Origin: Streptomyces fulvorobeus
GTDB lineage: Bacteria; Actinomycetota; Actinomycetes; Streptomycetales; Streptomycetaceae
NCBI RefSeq assembly: GCF_013167895.1
Contig: NZ_BLWC01000001.1
Location: 930,001-994,000, forward strand
Direction: 5' to 3'
DNA length: 64,000 bases
Below the pieces are notes generated by a model. It had not been told where the DNA came from and did no database searches. It saw only the letters and a list, made by a program, of their open reading frames with translations. Positions 49,362 through 58,156 of this stretch are shown here, piece by piece (within the stretch, counting starts at the first letter, position 1; every line of letters starts with the position of its first letter). The translations under genes were made by a program, and so were the position numbers.

Positions 49362-50560
49362 TCAGCCCCAGGCGACGGGAAGCTCTTCCCATCCCCGAGA
49401 GCGGCGAAGTCCTTCCAGCGCAGCTGCTCCGGCGGTACCGCGAGCCGCAGCAGTGGGAACCGGTCGAACAGGGCGCGCATGCCGATGGCCAGTTCGACGC
49501 GGGCGAGCCCGGCGCCGATGCAGAAGTGCGGGCCATGTCCGAAGGCCACCTGGGTGCGGTTCTCCCGCTGGATCAGGTAGCGGTCGGGTTCGGGGTACAC
49601 CTCGGGGTCCCGGCTGGCGGTGCCGACCGAGGCGAGGACCGCCGAGCCCTCGGGGATGACGGTGCCGCCCAGGTTCACGTCACTGGTCGTGATCCGGATG
49701 GCGGTCCCGCCGCCGGGGCCGTTGAGTCGCACCACCTCTTCCACCGCGTCGGGGAAGAGTGCGGGATTCGCGCGCAACAGCGCGAGCTGGTCGGGGTTGC
49801 CGAGCAGGGTGGCGGTCCCGCCGCACAGCACGGTCACCGTGGTGTCGTGGCCTGCGATCAGCACAAGCGTGCCCAGGCCCACGATCTCGGCCTCGGAGGG
49901 CTCGCCCTCCTCGTCGTGGATCTGCACCAGAGCGCTGATCAGGTCGTCGCCGGGTTCCGCACGCCGCAGGCCGATCAGCTGTGCGAAGTACTCCCGCATG
50001 TCCTGGCTGGCCTGGTTGATCTCCTCGGGCGGGTACTTGGTGAGGGACATGAACCGGTCCGACCAGGCGCCGAACCTGTCGTAGTCCTCGAACGGCACGC
50101 CCAGGGTGCGGCAGATGACGCGCAGGGCGAGCGGGCGCGCGTACACCTCGGCGAGGTCACCGGCGGGCGGCCCGGCCTCCATGGCATCGAGCAGGTCGGC
50201 GGCGACCTGCTCCACGTAGGGGCGCAGCCGCTCCACGCGCTGCGGGCTGAATGCCCGGTTGGCCAGCTTGCGCAGCCGGGTGTGGCGCGGGGGGTCCATG
50301 GTGAGCATGCTGTCCGGGTCGGGCTCGACCACCTGCGCGCGGGCGGCGCCGGGCCTGAACAGTGCCTCCCGGCTGAACCTCCGGTCCGACAGCGCGGTAC
50401 GGACGTCCTCGTGCCGGGCCACGAACCAGGCGGGGTCGCCGGTGGCGAGGGTGATGGGACACACCGGCTCCTCGCGTTGCGCCTGCGCGTACACGTCGGG
50501 CGGCACGAGCGGGTCGGTCCGCTTCGTCGGATAAGTGAACCTGGGTATGTGCTCGGACAT
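49362..50560 (-). CDS. Cytochrome P450 (end of reading frame disturbed by one base)
   Basis: The roughly 399-residue P450 has the I-helix LIAGHDTTVTVL near 236-247 (A-G-x-D/E-T-T), the E-x-x-R helix EEVVRLN near 277 and the haem-binding loop FGHGPHFCIGAGLARVELAI near 341-360 with the axial Cys. It would hydroxylate or otherwise oxidise the chain or azoxy headgroup. As printed it runs through into the HAD gene. Adding one base to the GGG at 49377-49379 (CCC in the gene) restores the typical end K-S-F-P-V-A-W-G and a stop. A ferredoxin gene is not adjacent. Confidence 0.85.
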
Positions 50561-50623
50561 GGCGCGGTACCCCATTTCTCCCGGCGCCCGCGCGCTGCGC
50601 GGGGCCGGACGTTGTCCCGGTGT

Positions 50624-52210
50624 TCAGTGGCCGTGCGGCAGGCCGGAGCCGATGAGCGGATCGGAGGCGTACGACGCCTGGGAGGCGGGCCGCGCGCCAC
50701 CCGTGGGGAGCGGTTCGCTCAGCGCGCGGCTCACCAGCTCGTCCAGCTCACGTGCGTCGAGTGAGGCGATCCCCTCCAGCGCGTCGACCACCCCGGACGA
50801 GGCGCCGGACCGCATGAGCTTCTCCCGGGCGAGTGTGCGGTGGGTGTCCCTCGTGGCGGGGCCGGCCGATCCCCGTGGCCGCTCGCAGGACGCGGTGAGA
50901 ACCCGGCCGTCGCGGAGGGTGACCCGCAGCCGGGCGCCCACGGTCTTGCCGGCCTCCTGGAAGGTGCTGCTCGGGGGGCCTTCGGCCGCGGCGGCCACCG
51001 CCGCGTCGTCCCCCATGAAGTCGGCGAGCCACTGCGTCCCGCGGACCCCGGCCTGGCGCAGCGCCTCGCCCAACGGGGCGGTCGCGCGCACGACTTCGCG
51101 ACTGAGGGCAGCGTCGTACTCCAGACGCACCCGATCCGCGAGGGACCAGCGCCGGGGTTCGGTGGTCGCCGGTTCGGCGAGGTCGAGGGGGCCGACGGAG
51201 CCGGTGAGCAGCGCGGTGGCCACGTTGTAGGCGACGCACACGTTGAGCGCCATGATCGCCGACCGTTCGCGGTCGATGTAGGCGGCGCCGTCCTCGTCCA
51301 TGGCGATGGTCAGCCGGGGGGCGAAGACCACGATCTCCTCGATCGAGGCCACGTCCTCCGGGGAGAGCCGGGCGTGCAGCTCTTCTGCGCAGTCGACGGC
51401 CGCGTCGACGTACGCGCCGGCCGGGCGCATCTTGAAGGTCAGGGTCTCGGTGTGCCAGCGGGTGCCGAATCCGGCCGTGACGACCTCCGGCGACGGCACG
51501 TGGGAGAACTTGGCGAGCAGGCCGCCCGGGTGCTCCAGGATGTCCTCCGGGCCCCGGAGCCCGGCGACGGCGGCGTCGCAGGCGTCCAGCGCGGTCCGTA
51601 CCGGAACCGCCGCCGAGAGGACCTTGGCCTCGCTGCCGATGAGAGCCCGCCGCAATGGCCACGGCGGCATCGCGAGGGCGAGCCCCCACGCGCCGGTCCA
51701 CAGCCCGGGCGGCGCACCGGCACCGTGCATCCGGCCCGCGACGGCGCCCACCAGCTGGGTGTACGAGGTGCCCTGGCCGCGCAGCGGACCCAGCGCGGCG
51801 GCGGCGGTGACCCGGGCGGCGCACTCGTTCGCGGCGACGATCGCCGTCAGCAGGGCCCGCCCGTCGAGCTCCTGTTTCCGCCGGAAGGCCAGGGGCACGC
51901 CCACAGAAGCATGGGTGACATGGCCCGCGTACATGCTGTCCTCGTAGTACAGGCACGAGGACAGCGCCGCCAGCACCTGCGCCACACGCGCGGGATCGTG
52001 CGCGACCGGTGATCCGAAGGCTCTTACGAGCTTGCGTCCCAGCGGATGGCCCAGACTCGCCCGGACCACCGCGAGGTGCGACATGACCTGGCTGATCGCG
52101 TACTGCTCGATGCGTGTCGGCAGGTCGTCGTGGCGCAGGCCCGCCGCCCACTCGGCGAGCCGCCGGGTGAGAGAGGCGTCGCGGACGTGGCCGCGTCCCG
52201 GCGTACTCAT
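50624..52210 (-). CDS. MmgE/PrpD family dehydratase, VlmK type
   Basis: The 528-residue protein belongs to the MmgE/PrpD family: TRIEQYAISQVMSHLAVVRASLG near 31-53, FRRKQELDGRALLTAIVAANECAARVTAA near 105-133, GAVAGRMHG, and the C-terminal domain with RLSPEDVASIEEIVVFAPRL near 283-302. PrpD dehydrates 2-methylcitrate. In valanimycin synthesis VlmK of this family eliminates phosphate after VlmJ phosphorylation. A VlmJ-family kinase is encoded at 29237-30178, so the pair would dehydrate a seryl hydroxyl. Its ATG overlaps the upstream gene's stop. Confidence 0.85.
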   Translation of the reverse strand: MSTPGRGHVRDASLTRRLAEWAAGLRHDDLPTRIEQYAISQVMSHLAVVRASLGHPLGRKLVRAFGSPVAHDPARVAQVLAALSSCLYYEDSMYAGHVTHASVGVPLAFRRKQELDGRALLTAIVAANECAARVTAAAALGPLRGQGTSYTQLVGAVAGRMHGAGAPPGLWTGAWGLALAMPPWPLRRALIGSEAKVLSAAVPVRTALDACDAAVAGLRGPEDILEHPGGLLAKFSHVPSPEVVTAGFGTRWHTETLTFKMRPAGAYVDAAVDCAEELHARLSPEDVASIEEIVVFAPRLTIAMDEDGAAYIDRERSAIMALNVCVAYNVATALLTGSVGPLDLAEPATTEPRRWSLADRVRLEYDAALSREVVRATAPLGEALRQAGVRGTQWLADFMGDDAAVAAAAEGPPSSTFQEAGKTVGARLRVTLRDGRVLTASCERPRGSAGPATRDTHRTLAREKLMRSGASSGVVDALEGIASLDARELDELVSRALSEPLPTGGARPASQASYASDPLIGSGLPHGH

Positions 52211-52524
52211 GCCTCCCGCCAGGGGAGACCGCGCCGCCGGTCCTCGATGGACCTGACCGCACACGTCGCTGCGAGGACCGAGGCGCGGGCCGCGCCCAGC
52301 GCCTCGCGTGCGTCCACCGACAGCCTCTCGTCGGCCGGTGCCCGCCGGGCCCGTGCGGCGGCCCTGGTGAGCTGGAGTGCGCATTCGACGGAGGCGATGC
52401 ATGCCTCCTCCAGCGGGGTGGGGCGGCCGGATCCGCAGGTCAGTTCGGACAGCACGGTCTCCAGCAGCGAGCTGACCGGCCGGCACGCCAACTGCTCCGG
52501 CTGGGCCGTGTCGACATCCGTCAC
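52207..52524 (-). CDS. Small protein linking carbamoyltransferase and MmgE/PrpD genes
   Basis: The 105-residue product is helical, with SLLETVLSELTCGSGRPTPLEEACIASVECALQLTRAAARARR over residues 15-58 and a Cys pair region. I do not recognise a domain. The start GTG overlaps the carbamoyltransferase stop (GTGA) and its stop overlaps the PrpD start (ATGA), so all three are translated in step. It could be a small accessory or stabilising subunit for one neighbour. Confidence 0.6.
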   Translation of the reverse strand: MTDVDTAQPEQLACRPVSSLLETVLSELTCGSGRPTPLEEACIASVECALQLTRAAARARRAPADERLSVDAREALGAARASVLAATCAVRSIEDRRRGLPWREA

Positions 52525-54308
52525 TTCTTGACGACCAGGAAGCGCCCGATGACCAGATAGTCGATCTCGGTGTGGAGGAAGCACCCGAGCGCGTCTGCCG
52601 GCGAGCAGACGATCGGTTCACCGGCAACGTTGAACGACGTGTTCACCAGACACGGCACCCCGGTCAGCGCGGTGAAGTTCTCCAGCAGTGCCGCCAGCTT
52701 GGGGTTGGACTCGGCTGTGACGGTCTGCACCCGGGAGGTGCCGTCGACATGCGTGGCGCCGGGGATGACGTCGTGGAACTGGGGCCGTACCGGGAAGACG
52801 AACGTCATGTACGGCGACGCCTTCTTCTTGCCCATCTCGAAGATCCGGTCCGCCTCGGACTCCAGCACGACCGGGGCGAAGGGCCGGAACGGCTCCCGGT
52901 GCTTGACGCGGGTGTTGATGATGTCCTTGATGTCGGCGAAGCCGGGGTTGGCGAGGATGCTGCGATTGCCCAGGGCCCGCGGGCCGTACTCGGCGCGGCC
53001 CTGGAACCAGCCGACGACGGTCTTCTCGCTGAGCAGCTTGGCGGTCTGCTCGGCCACCGACTCCTCGTCCAGCTCGGTCCACTCGACCTCGTCGGCACGC
53101 TCGGCCAGCGCGGCGCGTATCTGCTCGTCGTCGTAGGAGGGACCCAGGTACGGGGTGGTGGGGGCCGGGCGGGAGCGCCCCTTGATCCCGCCCGCGTAGA
53201 CGGCGGCGCCGATCGCCACACCGGGGTCGCTGGCACCGAAGCTGACGTGGATGTCGGTGAAGCGAGTGCTCTCCAGGAGCTTGGCGTTGTTCACGCAGTT
53301 GAGCGCGAGGCCGCCCTCGTAGATCAGCTGGGTCAGGTCGGTGCCGGCCTCCAGGGCGCGCAGCTGGTGCGCCGTGACGACCTCGACCATCTGCTGCGCG
53401 GCGGCGGCCACCTCGGCGCGGAAATCTGTCTCCTCGCGACGCCGTTCGTCGCCGCCGAAGATCCGGTCCAGGAGGGGGTAGTAACCGCGGGTCCCCTTCG
53501 GGTCGTTGGCGAGGGCGAGGGTGTAGCGCCCGTCCTCGTGCAGTTCGACCACATGGCGCAGGAGAGGGTTGGCCGACGCGGACGGGGGCGGGGCGAAGGC
53601 CGCCAGGCCCATCACCTTGTACTCGTCGTTGTTGGGCATGAAGCCGAGGTAGCGGGTGATCTCGCCGAAGAGCAGGGCGAGGGAGTGGCTGACGCCGATG
53701 GCCGACTTCTCGAAGAGCCGGATCTCGCCGTCCCGCACCTCGCCCGTGACGGCGGACAGCCGTTCGGCGCGTCCGTCGCTCACCATGAAAGCCGCGTCCC
53801 GCTCGCCGGACAGGTAGTAGCCGCACATCAGGTGGGCCAGGTGGTGCGGGACCGGGACGAGCTTCTCCGCGGGCAGGTCGTAGCCGGTCCGGCGCTTGAA
53901 GTCGGCGTGCAGCGCGTCCTTGCTGACCAGCCCGCCGTAGAGTTCGCCGAACCGCCTGAGGCGGTCGAACTTCTGCTCGACGGTCAGGCCGCTGTCGCCG
54001 ATGTCCTGGATCATCGCGTTCACGACGTCGGAGGAGAACGACCAGGGGAACGCGATGACATCCACCTGGTCCAGGCGCACATCGGCGGTGTCCAGGCACC
54101 AACGCAGGGAATTCGCCGGGAAATCGGAGGTCTTCTTCTCCCGGTTCAGCCGCTCCTCCTCGACAGCCGCCACCAGTTCCCCGTCGACGGACAGTGCGAC
54201 GGCCGCGTCATGGCCCAGGATGCTGTGCCGGTCGATTCCGGTCGCCCCGTACAACCGGCCGAACGTGTCGGCACCGTCGGTAAAGCCGTTGTAGCCAAGG
54301 ACAATCAC
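52521..54308 (-). CDS. Carbamoyltransferase (NodU/CmcH/TobZ family)
   Basis: This 595-residue enzyme moves a carbamoyl group from carbamoyl phosphate to a hydroxyl group. The N-terminal Kae1/TsaD-like domain begins VLGYNGFTDGADTFG near 3-17, with GHDAAVALSVDGELVAAVEEERLNREKK near 32-59 and PHHLAHLMCGYYLSG near 152-166 (metal-binding His pair). The C-terminal domain has GWFQGRAEYGPRALGNRSILANP near 437-459. It is the first gene of the minus-strand operon. In the azoxy cluster its acceptor could be a hydroxyl on the acyl chain or the serine-derived part. Confidence 0.93.
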   Translation of the reverse strand: MIVLGYNGFTDGADTFGRLYGATGIDRHSILGHDAAVALSVDGELVAAVEEERLNREKKTSDFPANSLRWCLDTADVRLDQVDVIAFPWSFSSDVVNAMIQDIGDSGLTVEQKFDRLRRFGELYGGLVSKDALHADFKRRTGYDLPAEKLVPVPHHLAHLMCGYYLSGERDAAFMVSDGRAERLSAVTGEVRDGEIRLFEKSAIGVSHSLALLFGEITRYLGFMPNNDEYKVMGLAAFAPPPSASANPLLRHVVELHEDGRYTLALANDPKGTRGYYPLLDRIFGGDERRREETDFRAEVAAAAQQMVEVVTAHQLRALEAGTDLTQLIYEGGLALNCVNNAKLLESTRFTDIHVSFGASDPGVAIGAAVYAGGIKGRSRPAPTTPYLGPSYDDEQIRAALAERADEVEWTELDEESVAEQTAKLLSEKTVVGWFQGRAEYGPRALGNRSILANPGFADIKDIINTRVKHREPFRPFAPVVLESEADRIFEMGKKKASPYMTFVFPVRPQFHDVIPGATHVDGTSRVQTVTAESNPKLAALLENFTALTGVPCLVNTSFNVAGEPIVCSPADALGCFLHTEIDYLVIGRFLVVKK

Positions 54309-54441
54309 ACCGGACTCCTTTGGTGACTGGGTGACGCACCGTGAGTGGGACTGGGTACTGTCTCGAACCCATCGTTCAGGGCCCGGCTGGGACGGCCCTG
54401 AGATCCGGCTGAGACGGGCGCCTCAGCCGCGGGCCGTCGTA

Positions 54442-54588
54442 TCAGGTCAGGCACCGGCCGGACGCGGAGAACTGGATCAGACCTACCTCGCCGCGGGGCA
54501 GCTCCCGGCCCGTCACCGGGTCCACGGCACGCAGTCGGCCGAACCCGGGCACCGGCCGTACCGGCACCGGGCTCGCCGGAACATAGAC
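54442..54588 (-). pseudogene. Fragment of an acyl-activating (LuxE/AMP-binding-like) protein
   Basis: One frame reads VYVPASPVPVRPVPGFGRLR then AVDPVTGRELPRGEVGLIQF and soon stops. D-P-V-T-G-x-E-L-P-x-G-E-V-G-L-I-Q is typical of the C-terminal region of acyl-protein synthetase or AMP-forming acyl ligases. No upstream catalytic portion is present. It lies just upstream of the carbamoyltransferase, and may be the remnant of an acyl-activating gene once part of the cluster. Low confidence because the match is short. Confidence 0.4.
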
Positions 54589-54658
54589 CGGGGCGCTGAC
54601 AGCGTGCTGGCGCGGCGGTGTCAGCGGACGGCGGAGTGCGGGGAGATAGCGTCGGCGC

Positions 54659-55230
54659 ATGCCAATGAACAGGGCGCACCGGACGCTGTGCGGTTCACAT
54701 GAGTGGGCCGCCTTCACCAGGCGTCGGCTCCTGCCCTGGGCGCTGGAGGGCGTCGGGCTGGGCGAGGACGTCCTGGAGGTGGGCCCGGGGTACGGCGCCA
54801 ACCTCCGGGTCCTGGTGGAACGTGTCTCCCGCCTCACCGCCCTGGAGATCGACGGGGCGACCGCGCGCCGCCTCGAACGGGACTGGGGCACCAGGGCGCT
54901 GATCGTGCACGGGGACGCCACCGCGGCACCGCTGCCGGACGCCGGTTTCTCCGCCGTGGTGTGTTTCACGATGCTGCATCACGTGCCGACCGTCGTGCTC
55001 CAGGACCGGCTGCTCGCGGAGGCATACCGGATGCTGCGGCCGGGCGGGGTCTTCGCCGGCAGCGACAGTCAGTTGACGCTGCCGTTCCGCCTGCTGCACC
55101 TCGGCGACACCATGAACGTCGTCTGTCCCAGGATCTCGGGGAGCGGCTCGCCGCGGCCGGCTTCGACAAGGCCGTCGTGGAGCGGGACCACCGCGGTCAC
55201 CAGCTTCGCTTCCGCGCGCACAAGGCATAG
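54659..55230 (+). CDS. SAM-dependent methyltransferase (reading frame broken by one base)
   Basis: The first frame carries DVLEVGPGYGANLRVLVE near residues 37-54 (SAM motif I), LTALEIDGATARRLER (acidic loop), VHGDATAAPLPDAGFSAVVCFTMLHHV near 83-109 and AYRMLRPGGVFAGSD near 121-135. At TGTCCCAGG it leaves frame; adding one C at 55127-55129 continues C-P-Q-D-L-G-E-R-L-A-A-A-G-F-D-K to the stop at 55230, giving 190 residues. It is a class I methyltransferase of unknown target, and its plus strand and edge position leave its membership of the azoxy cluster open. Confidence 0.75.
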
Positions 55231-55346
55231 CGGGGGCGGGAAAGGCGCCGCGCGGGCGACCCGGTGATGTCGATTTTCCGCCAGCGGGCGAGGTGCCCGG
55301 GTGCCATCGTTGACCGGGGACACCGGATGCACAGGAGGAAGGGAAC

Positions 55347-56029
55347 ATGGAAACCATCGACGTGACGGAGAGCAACGATCCTCATGTGGTGTCACCGGCC
55401 GAGGGGTCGGAGCTGCTGCGGGGTGCGCCCTGGTCCCGGCTTGTGATCGTCGGCGACAGCGTCGCCCAGGGGGTCAGCGAACCGCGCCGCGGCTACCGCT
55501 CCGAGCCCTGGTCGAGCCTGGTGATCGCCGCGCTCCGCACGGTGCGCCCGGAGCTGGAGTACCTCAATCTCGGCGTGCGCGACCTGGTGACCTCGCAGGT
55601 CCGCGAGACGCAGCTGCAGCCGGCGCTGGATTTCGAACCCGACCTGGTGATCGCGCTGTGCGGGGGCAACGACGGCCTGCGCAAGGTCTTCGACCCGGAC
55701 GCCGCGGAGAACGAACTCGAGGCCCTCTTCACCCCCTGCGCAAGGCGGGCGGCACCCTGGTGACGTCCGGCTTCTTCGACATCATCGGCAACCCGCACTT
55801 CGACGAGCGCTACCGCGGCGTCGCCCGCGAGCGCCTCGCCGTCCTGTCGCAGCGCATGCGGGCGGTCTCCGAGCGCTTGGACGCGGTCTACGTCGACATG
55901 CAGACCCACCCGACGGGCCGTGAGGAGTCGGTCTGGAGCAGCGACGGCATCCACCTCAACGCCCGTGGCCAGGCCGTCCTCGGCACCGAGATCATCCGTG
56001 CCCTCGGCGCGCGCCTGGGGAACAACTGA
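55347..56029 (+). CDS. SGNH/GDSL hydrolase (reading frame broken by one base)
   Basis: The first frame gives LVIVGDSVAQGVSEPRRGYR near 32-51 (block I, G-D-S nucleophile), LEYLNLGVRDLVTSQVRETQL near 69-89 and VIALCGGNDGLRKVF near 98-112 (block III, G-x-N-D). The other frame gives GGTLVTSGFFDI and SSDGIHLNARGQAVLGTEI (block V, D-x-x-H). One base added to the C run at 55732-55736 joins them as F-T-P-L-R-K-A-G-G-T and gives 227 residues. With the triad complete this is a probable active esterase, unlike the paralogue at 45781-46440. GAGGAAGGG precedes the ATG. Confidence 0.8.
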
Positions 56030-56250
56030 GTCTGCCTGCACGGGCCGCATGGTCCCGGAGCCGGGCCGGGAGCCCGGGACAGCCTCCGGTCCTGACCGTT
56101 GCCGCGGGCGGCGGAGCGAAGTCCGCAGGCGCCGCCCGGCGCTTCCCGGGAGCGACCATCTCCGGGGCGTTCGCCCACCCGACGCGCGGTCGACGTCCAT
56201 GTCGGATTCTTGCCAGACGAGGGAGGGCGGCCGATGTTTGACTGCCGTCC

Positions 56251-57069
56251 ATGACCACGTCACGACTGGACAGCGCCATCCTCTTCCGCTCCCTGCACAC
56301 CTCGACCGCTCCCCTCGCGCTCGCCAACGCCTGGGATGTTGCGAGCGCCCGCGTCATCGAGGCCGCGGGCGCCCCCGCGATCGCCACCACCAGTGCCGGC
56401 GTCGCCTGGTCGCTGGGTTCTCCGGACGGCGACCTCCTCGCCCGCGATCGGGCGCTGGAGCTGATCGCTCGAATCGTCGGTGCCGTCGCGGTGCCGGTCA
56501 CCGCCGACATCGAGGGCGGGTACGCGACAGACGCAGCCGGCGTTGCCGAGACCGTCGCCGGGGTGCTCGCGGCGGGCGCCGTGGGCGTCAACATCGAGGA
56601 CGGCACCCGTCCCCCGGCAGAGCTCGCGACGCGGCTGGCCGCGGCCCGGCAGACCGCGGACCGCGCAGGCGCCGACCTGTTCCTCAACGCCCGTATCGAC
56701 ACCTTCCTGTTCGGGCTCGGTGACCCGGACACCCGACTGAAGGAAACCCTGGCCCGGGCGCACCTGTACGTCGACGCGGGCGCGGACGGCATCTTCGTCC
56801 CCGGCGTCACCGACCCAGCCACCATCACGGCGCTGGTCAGGGACGTCTCCGTGCCGCTGAACGTCATGGCCGGCCCCGGCGCGCCGTCCGTTGCCGAACT
56901 CGGCGCCCTCGGCGTAGCTCGCGTCAGTCTCGGCTCGGGTGTGGCGCAGGCCGCCTACGCCGTCGCCCGGCACGCCGCGCAGGAGCTCTTCGGCACCGGC
57001 GGCTACGACTCGATCGCCGAAGGCATCGCCTTCCCCGAACTCAACGCACTGATGTCCGAGCCCCACTGA
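56251..57069 (+). CDS. Isocitrate lyase/PEP mutase-family protein
   Basis: The 272-residue barrel protein has PLALANAWDVASARVIEAAGAPAIATTS near 21-48, VTADIEGGYATDAAGVAETV near 82-101, GVNIEDGTRP near 111-120 and DLFLNARIDTFLFGLGD near 143-159. These are features of the ICL/PEPM superfamily that makes or breaks C-C or C-P bonds next to a carboxylate. The K-K-C-G-H-segment of isocitrate lyase is absent, so it is one of the short 2-methylisocitrate-lyase-like members with unknown substrate. It is not clearly part of either cluster. Confidence 0.85.
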   Translation: MTTSRLDSAILFRSLHTSTAPLALANAWDVASARVIEAAGAPAIATTSAGVAWSLGSPDGDLLARDRALELIARIVGAVAVPVTADIEGGYATDAAGVAETVAGVLAAGAVGVNIEDGTRPPAELATRLAAARQTADRAGADLFLNARIDTFLFGLGDPDTRLKETLARAHLYVDAGADGIFVPGVTDPATITALVRDVSVPLNVMAGPGAPSVAELGALGVARVSLGSGVAQAAYAVARHAAQELFGTGGYDSIAEGIAFPELNALMSEPH

Positions 57070-57195
57070 CCGGTCGCGGAGAGCGCTCAACTGCCTTTTC
57101 CTCCGCGTACGCCCCCGGTCTCCGCGCGGACCGCGGTAGCAGGTGGGTCCGCTGGAAGCGCAGGTCACAGGGGTATACGAAGCGCCGACCAGTCG

Positions 57196-57292
57196 TACGC
57201 GGAGTACAAGGAGCCCTTGTACTCCGCTCCCCCGCTGCTCCAGCGGATGGTGAACGCGGGCCGCCTCGGCCGGAAGACGGGTTCGGGCTTCT
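57196..57292 (+). pseudogene. Right copy of the 97-bp repeat: fragment of a 3-hydroxybutyryl-CoA dehydrogenase gene
   Basis: The fragment encodes YAEYKEPLYSAPPLLQRMVN then AGRLGRKTGSGF, matching the C-terminal end of the dehydrogenase at 27761-28618. Similarity begins and ends abruptly, so nothing else of the gene is here. Ten of 97 bases differ, most at third positions or conservative, so the copy is old or came from another genome. It lies in direct orientation 28.6 kb from the intact gene. Confidence 0.85.
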
Positions 57293-57360
57293 CCCGGTCC
57301 TGGAAACCGGCCCGGGTGTGAGAGCTGACGACCTCCGTCCACACCCTGTCGGGCCGGCGC

Positions 57361-57705
57361 GCCGGCCCGGACCTTCTTGAGCGCCTGCTCCCACGCGTGC
57401 GGCATCCATCCGATGTGCGGCATGGAGGTGTGTGAGCCGAAAGCGATCCGGGCCTGCCCCTGGTAGGACCAGAGCAGGCACGACAGTGCGTGTCCGGGGA
57501 AGGTGGGGGCGCCAGGCACCAGATCCAGGACTGGGGAACCCCTGAAGGACAGGGGGTTCTTGGAACGCACGGAGGAGACGACGGCCCGGCAGCAGGCTCC
57601 GGAGCTGATGCGTTCACCGAGGGCGAGGGTGGCCGGGAAAGGCGTGATGCGCCTGATCGTGAGGTCCAGGGCGGCCCGGAACCCGGGCCTGTTCCAGGCG
57701 GTCAT
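57361..57705 (-). pseudogene. C-terminal fragment of a WS/DGAT-like acyltransferase
   Basis: One frame reads VVSSVRSKNPLSFRGSPVL, then VPGAPTFPGHALSCLLWSYQ and GQARIAFGSHTS. This resembles the C-terminal part of wax ester synthase/diacylglycerol acyltransferases (the S-N-V-P-G-P region through the L-S-Y-x-G-x-x-x-F strand). The catalytic HHxxxDG part is absent and there is no start context, so it is a decayed gene at the right edge of the inserted region. Confidence 0.45.
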
Positions 57706-57864
57706 CTGCCTGCCGCAACCTCAAACACCAGCTCAGGTCAGAGCTCCAGGATGAACAGAACCAGGGTTCAGGAATCACACGGCGGAGTGGTTTGACCGGC
57801 GATCCTCTGCGGGGGGCCAGGGCTGAGGGGTTAATACCCATGAGAGGGCAGGTATCGCCTGCTC

Positions 57865-58023
57865 ATGAGGAACGGAGTTGCTGTGGACGCGACGTTGCGT
57901 ACCGAGCCGGCTGACACCTACGAGAGCCCGCTGATGGTCGAGGTGGGCGGCTTCGCCGACCACACCCAGGGTGCTGTCGGCGAGAAGAATGAGGCGGGCT
58001 TCGGCAAGTACGACGACGACTGA
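57865..58023 (+). CDS. Lasso peptide precursor
   Basis: This 52-residue ORF, MRNGVAVDATLRTEP and on, carries the conserved leader motif Y-x-x-P-x7-F (residues 19-30, YESPLMVEVGGF) read by the RRE protein. A Thr at the penultimate leader position is followed by the predicted core GAVGEKNEAGFGKYDDD (residues 36-52). Gly1 would form the ring amide with Glu8, giving an eight-residue ring and a nine-residue tail ending in three aspartates. It is followed directly by the cyclase, RRE and protease genes. Ring placement is inferred from the Gly1/Glu8 rule. Confidence 0.88.
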   Translation: MRNGVAVDATLRTEPADTYESPLMVEVGGFADHTQGAVGEKNEAGFGKYDDD

Positions 58024-58156
58024 CAAGTGGGCGCCGTGGTCGCTGAGTTAGGGCGGCGGGCGGTGGTCACGGCGCCGGGATGAGCGGCTGCCGGAGCATG
58101 TTCGGCCCATCGGGCGGGCGCGGGAGTCCGCGCCCGCTCCTGTGAGGGGAAAGTTC

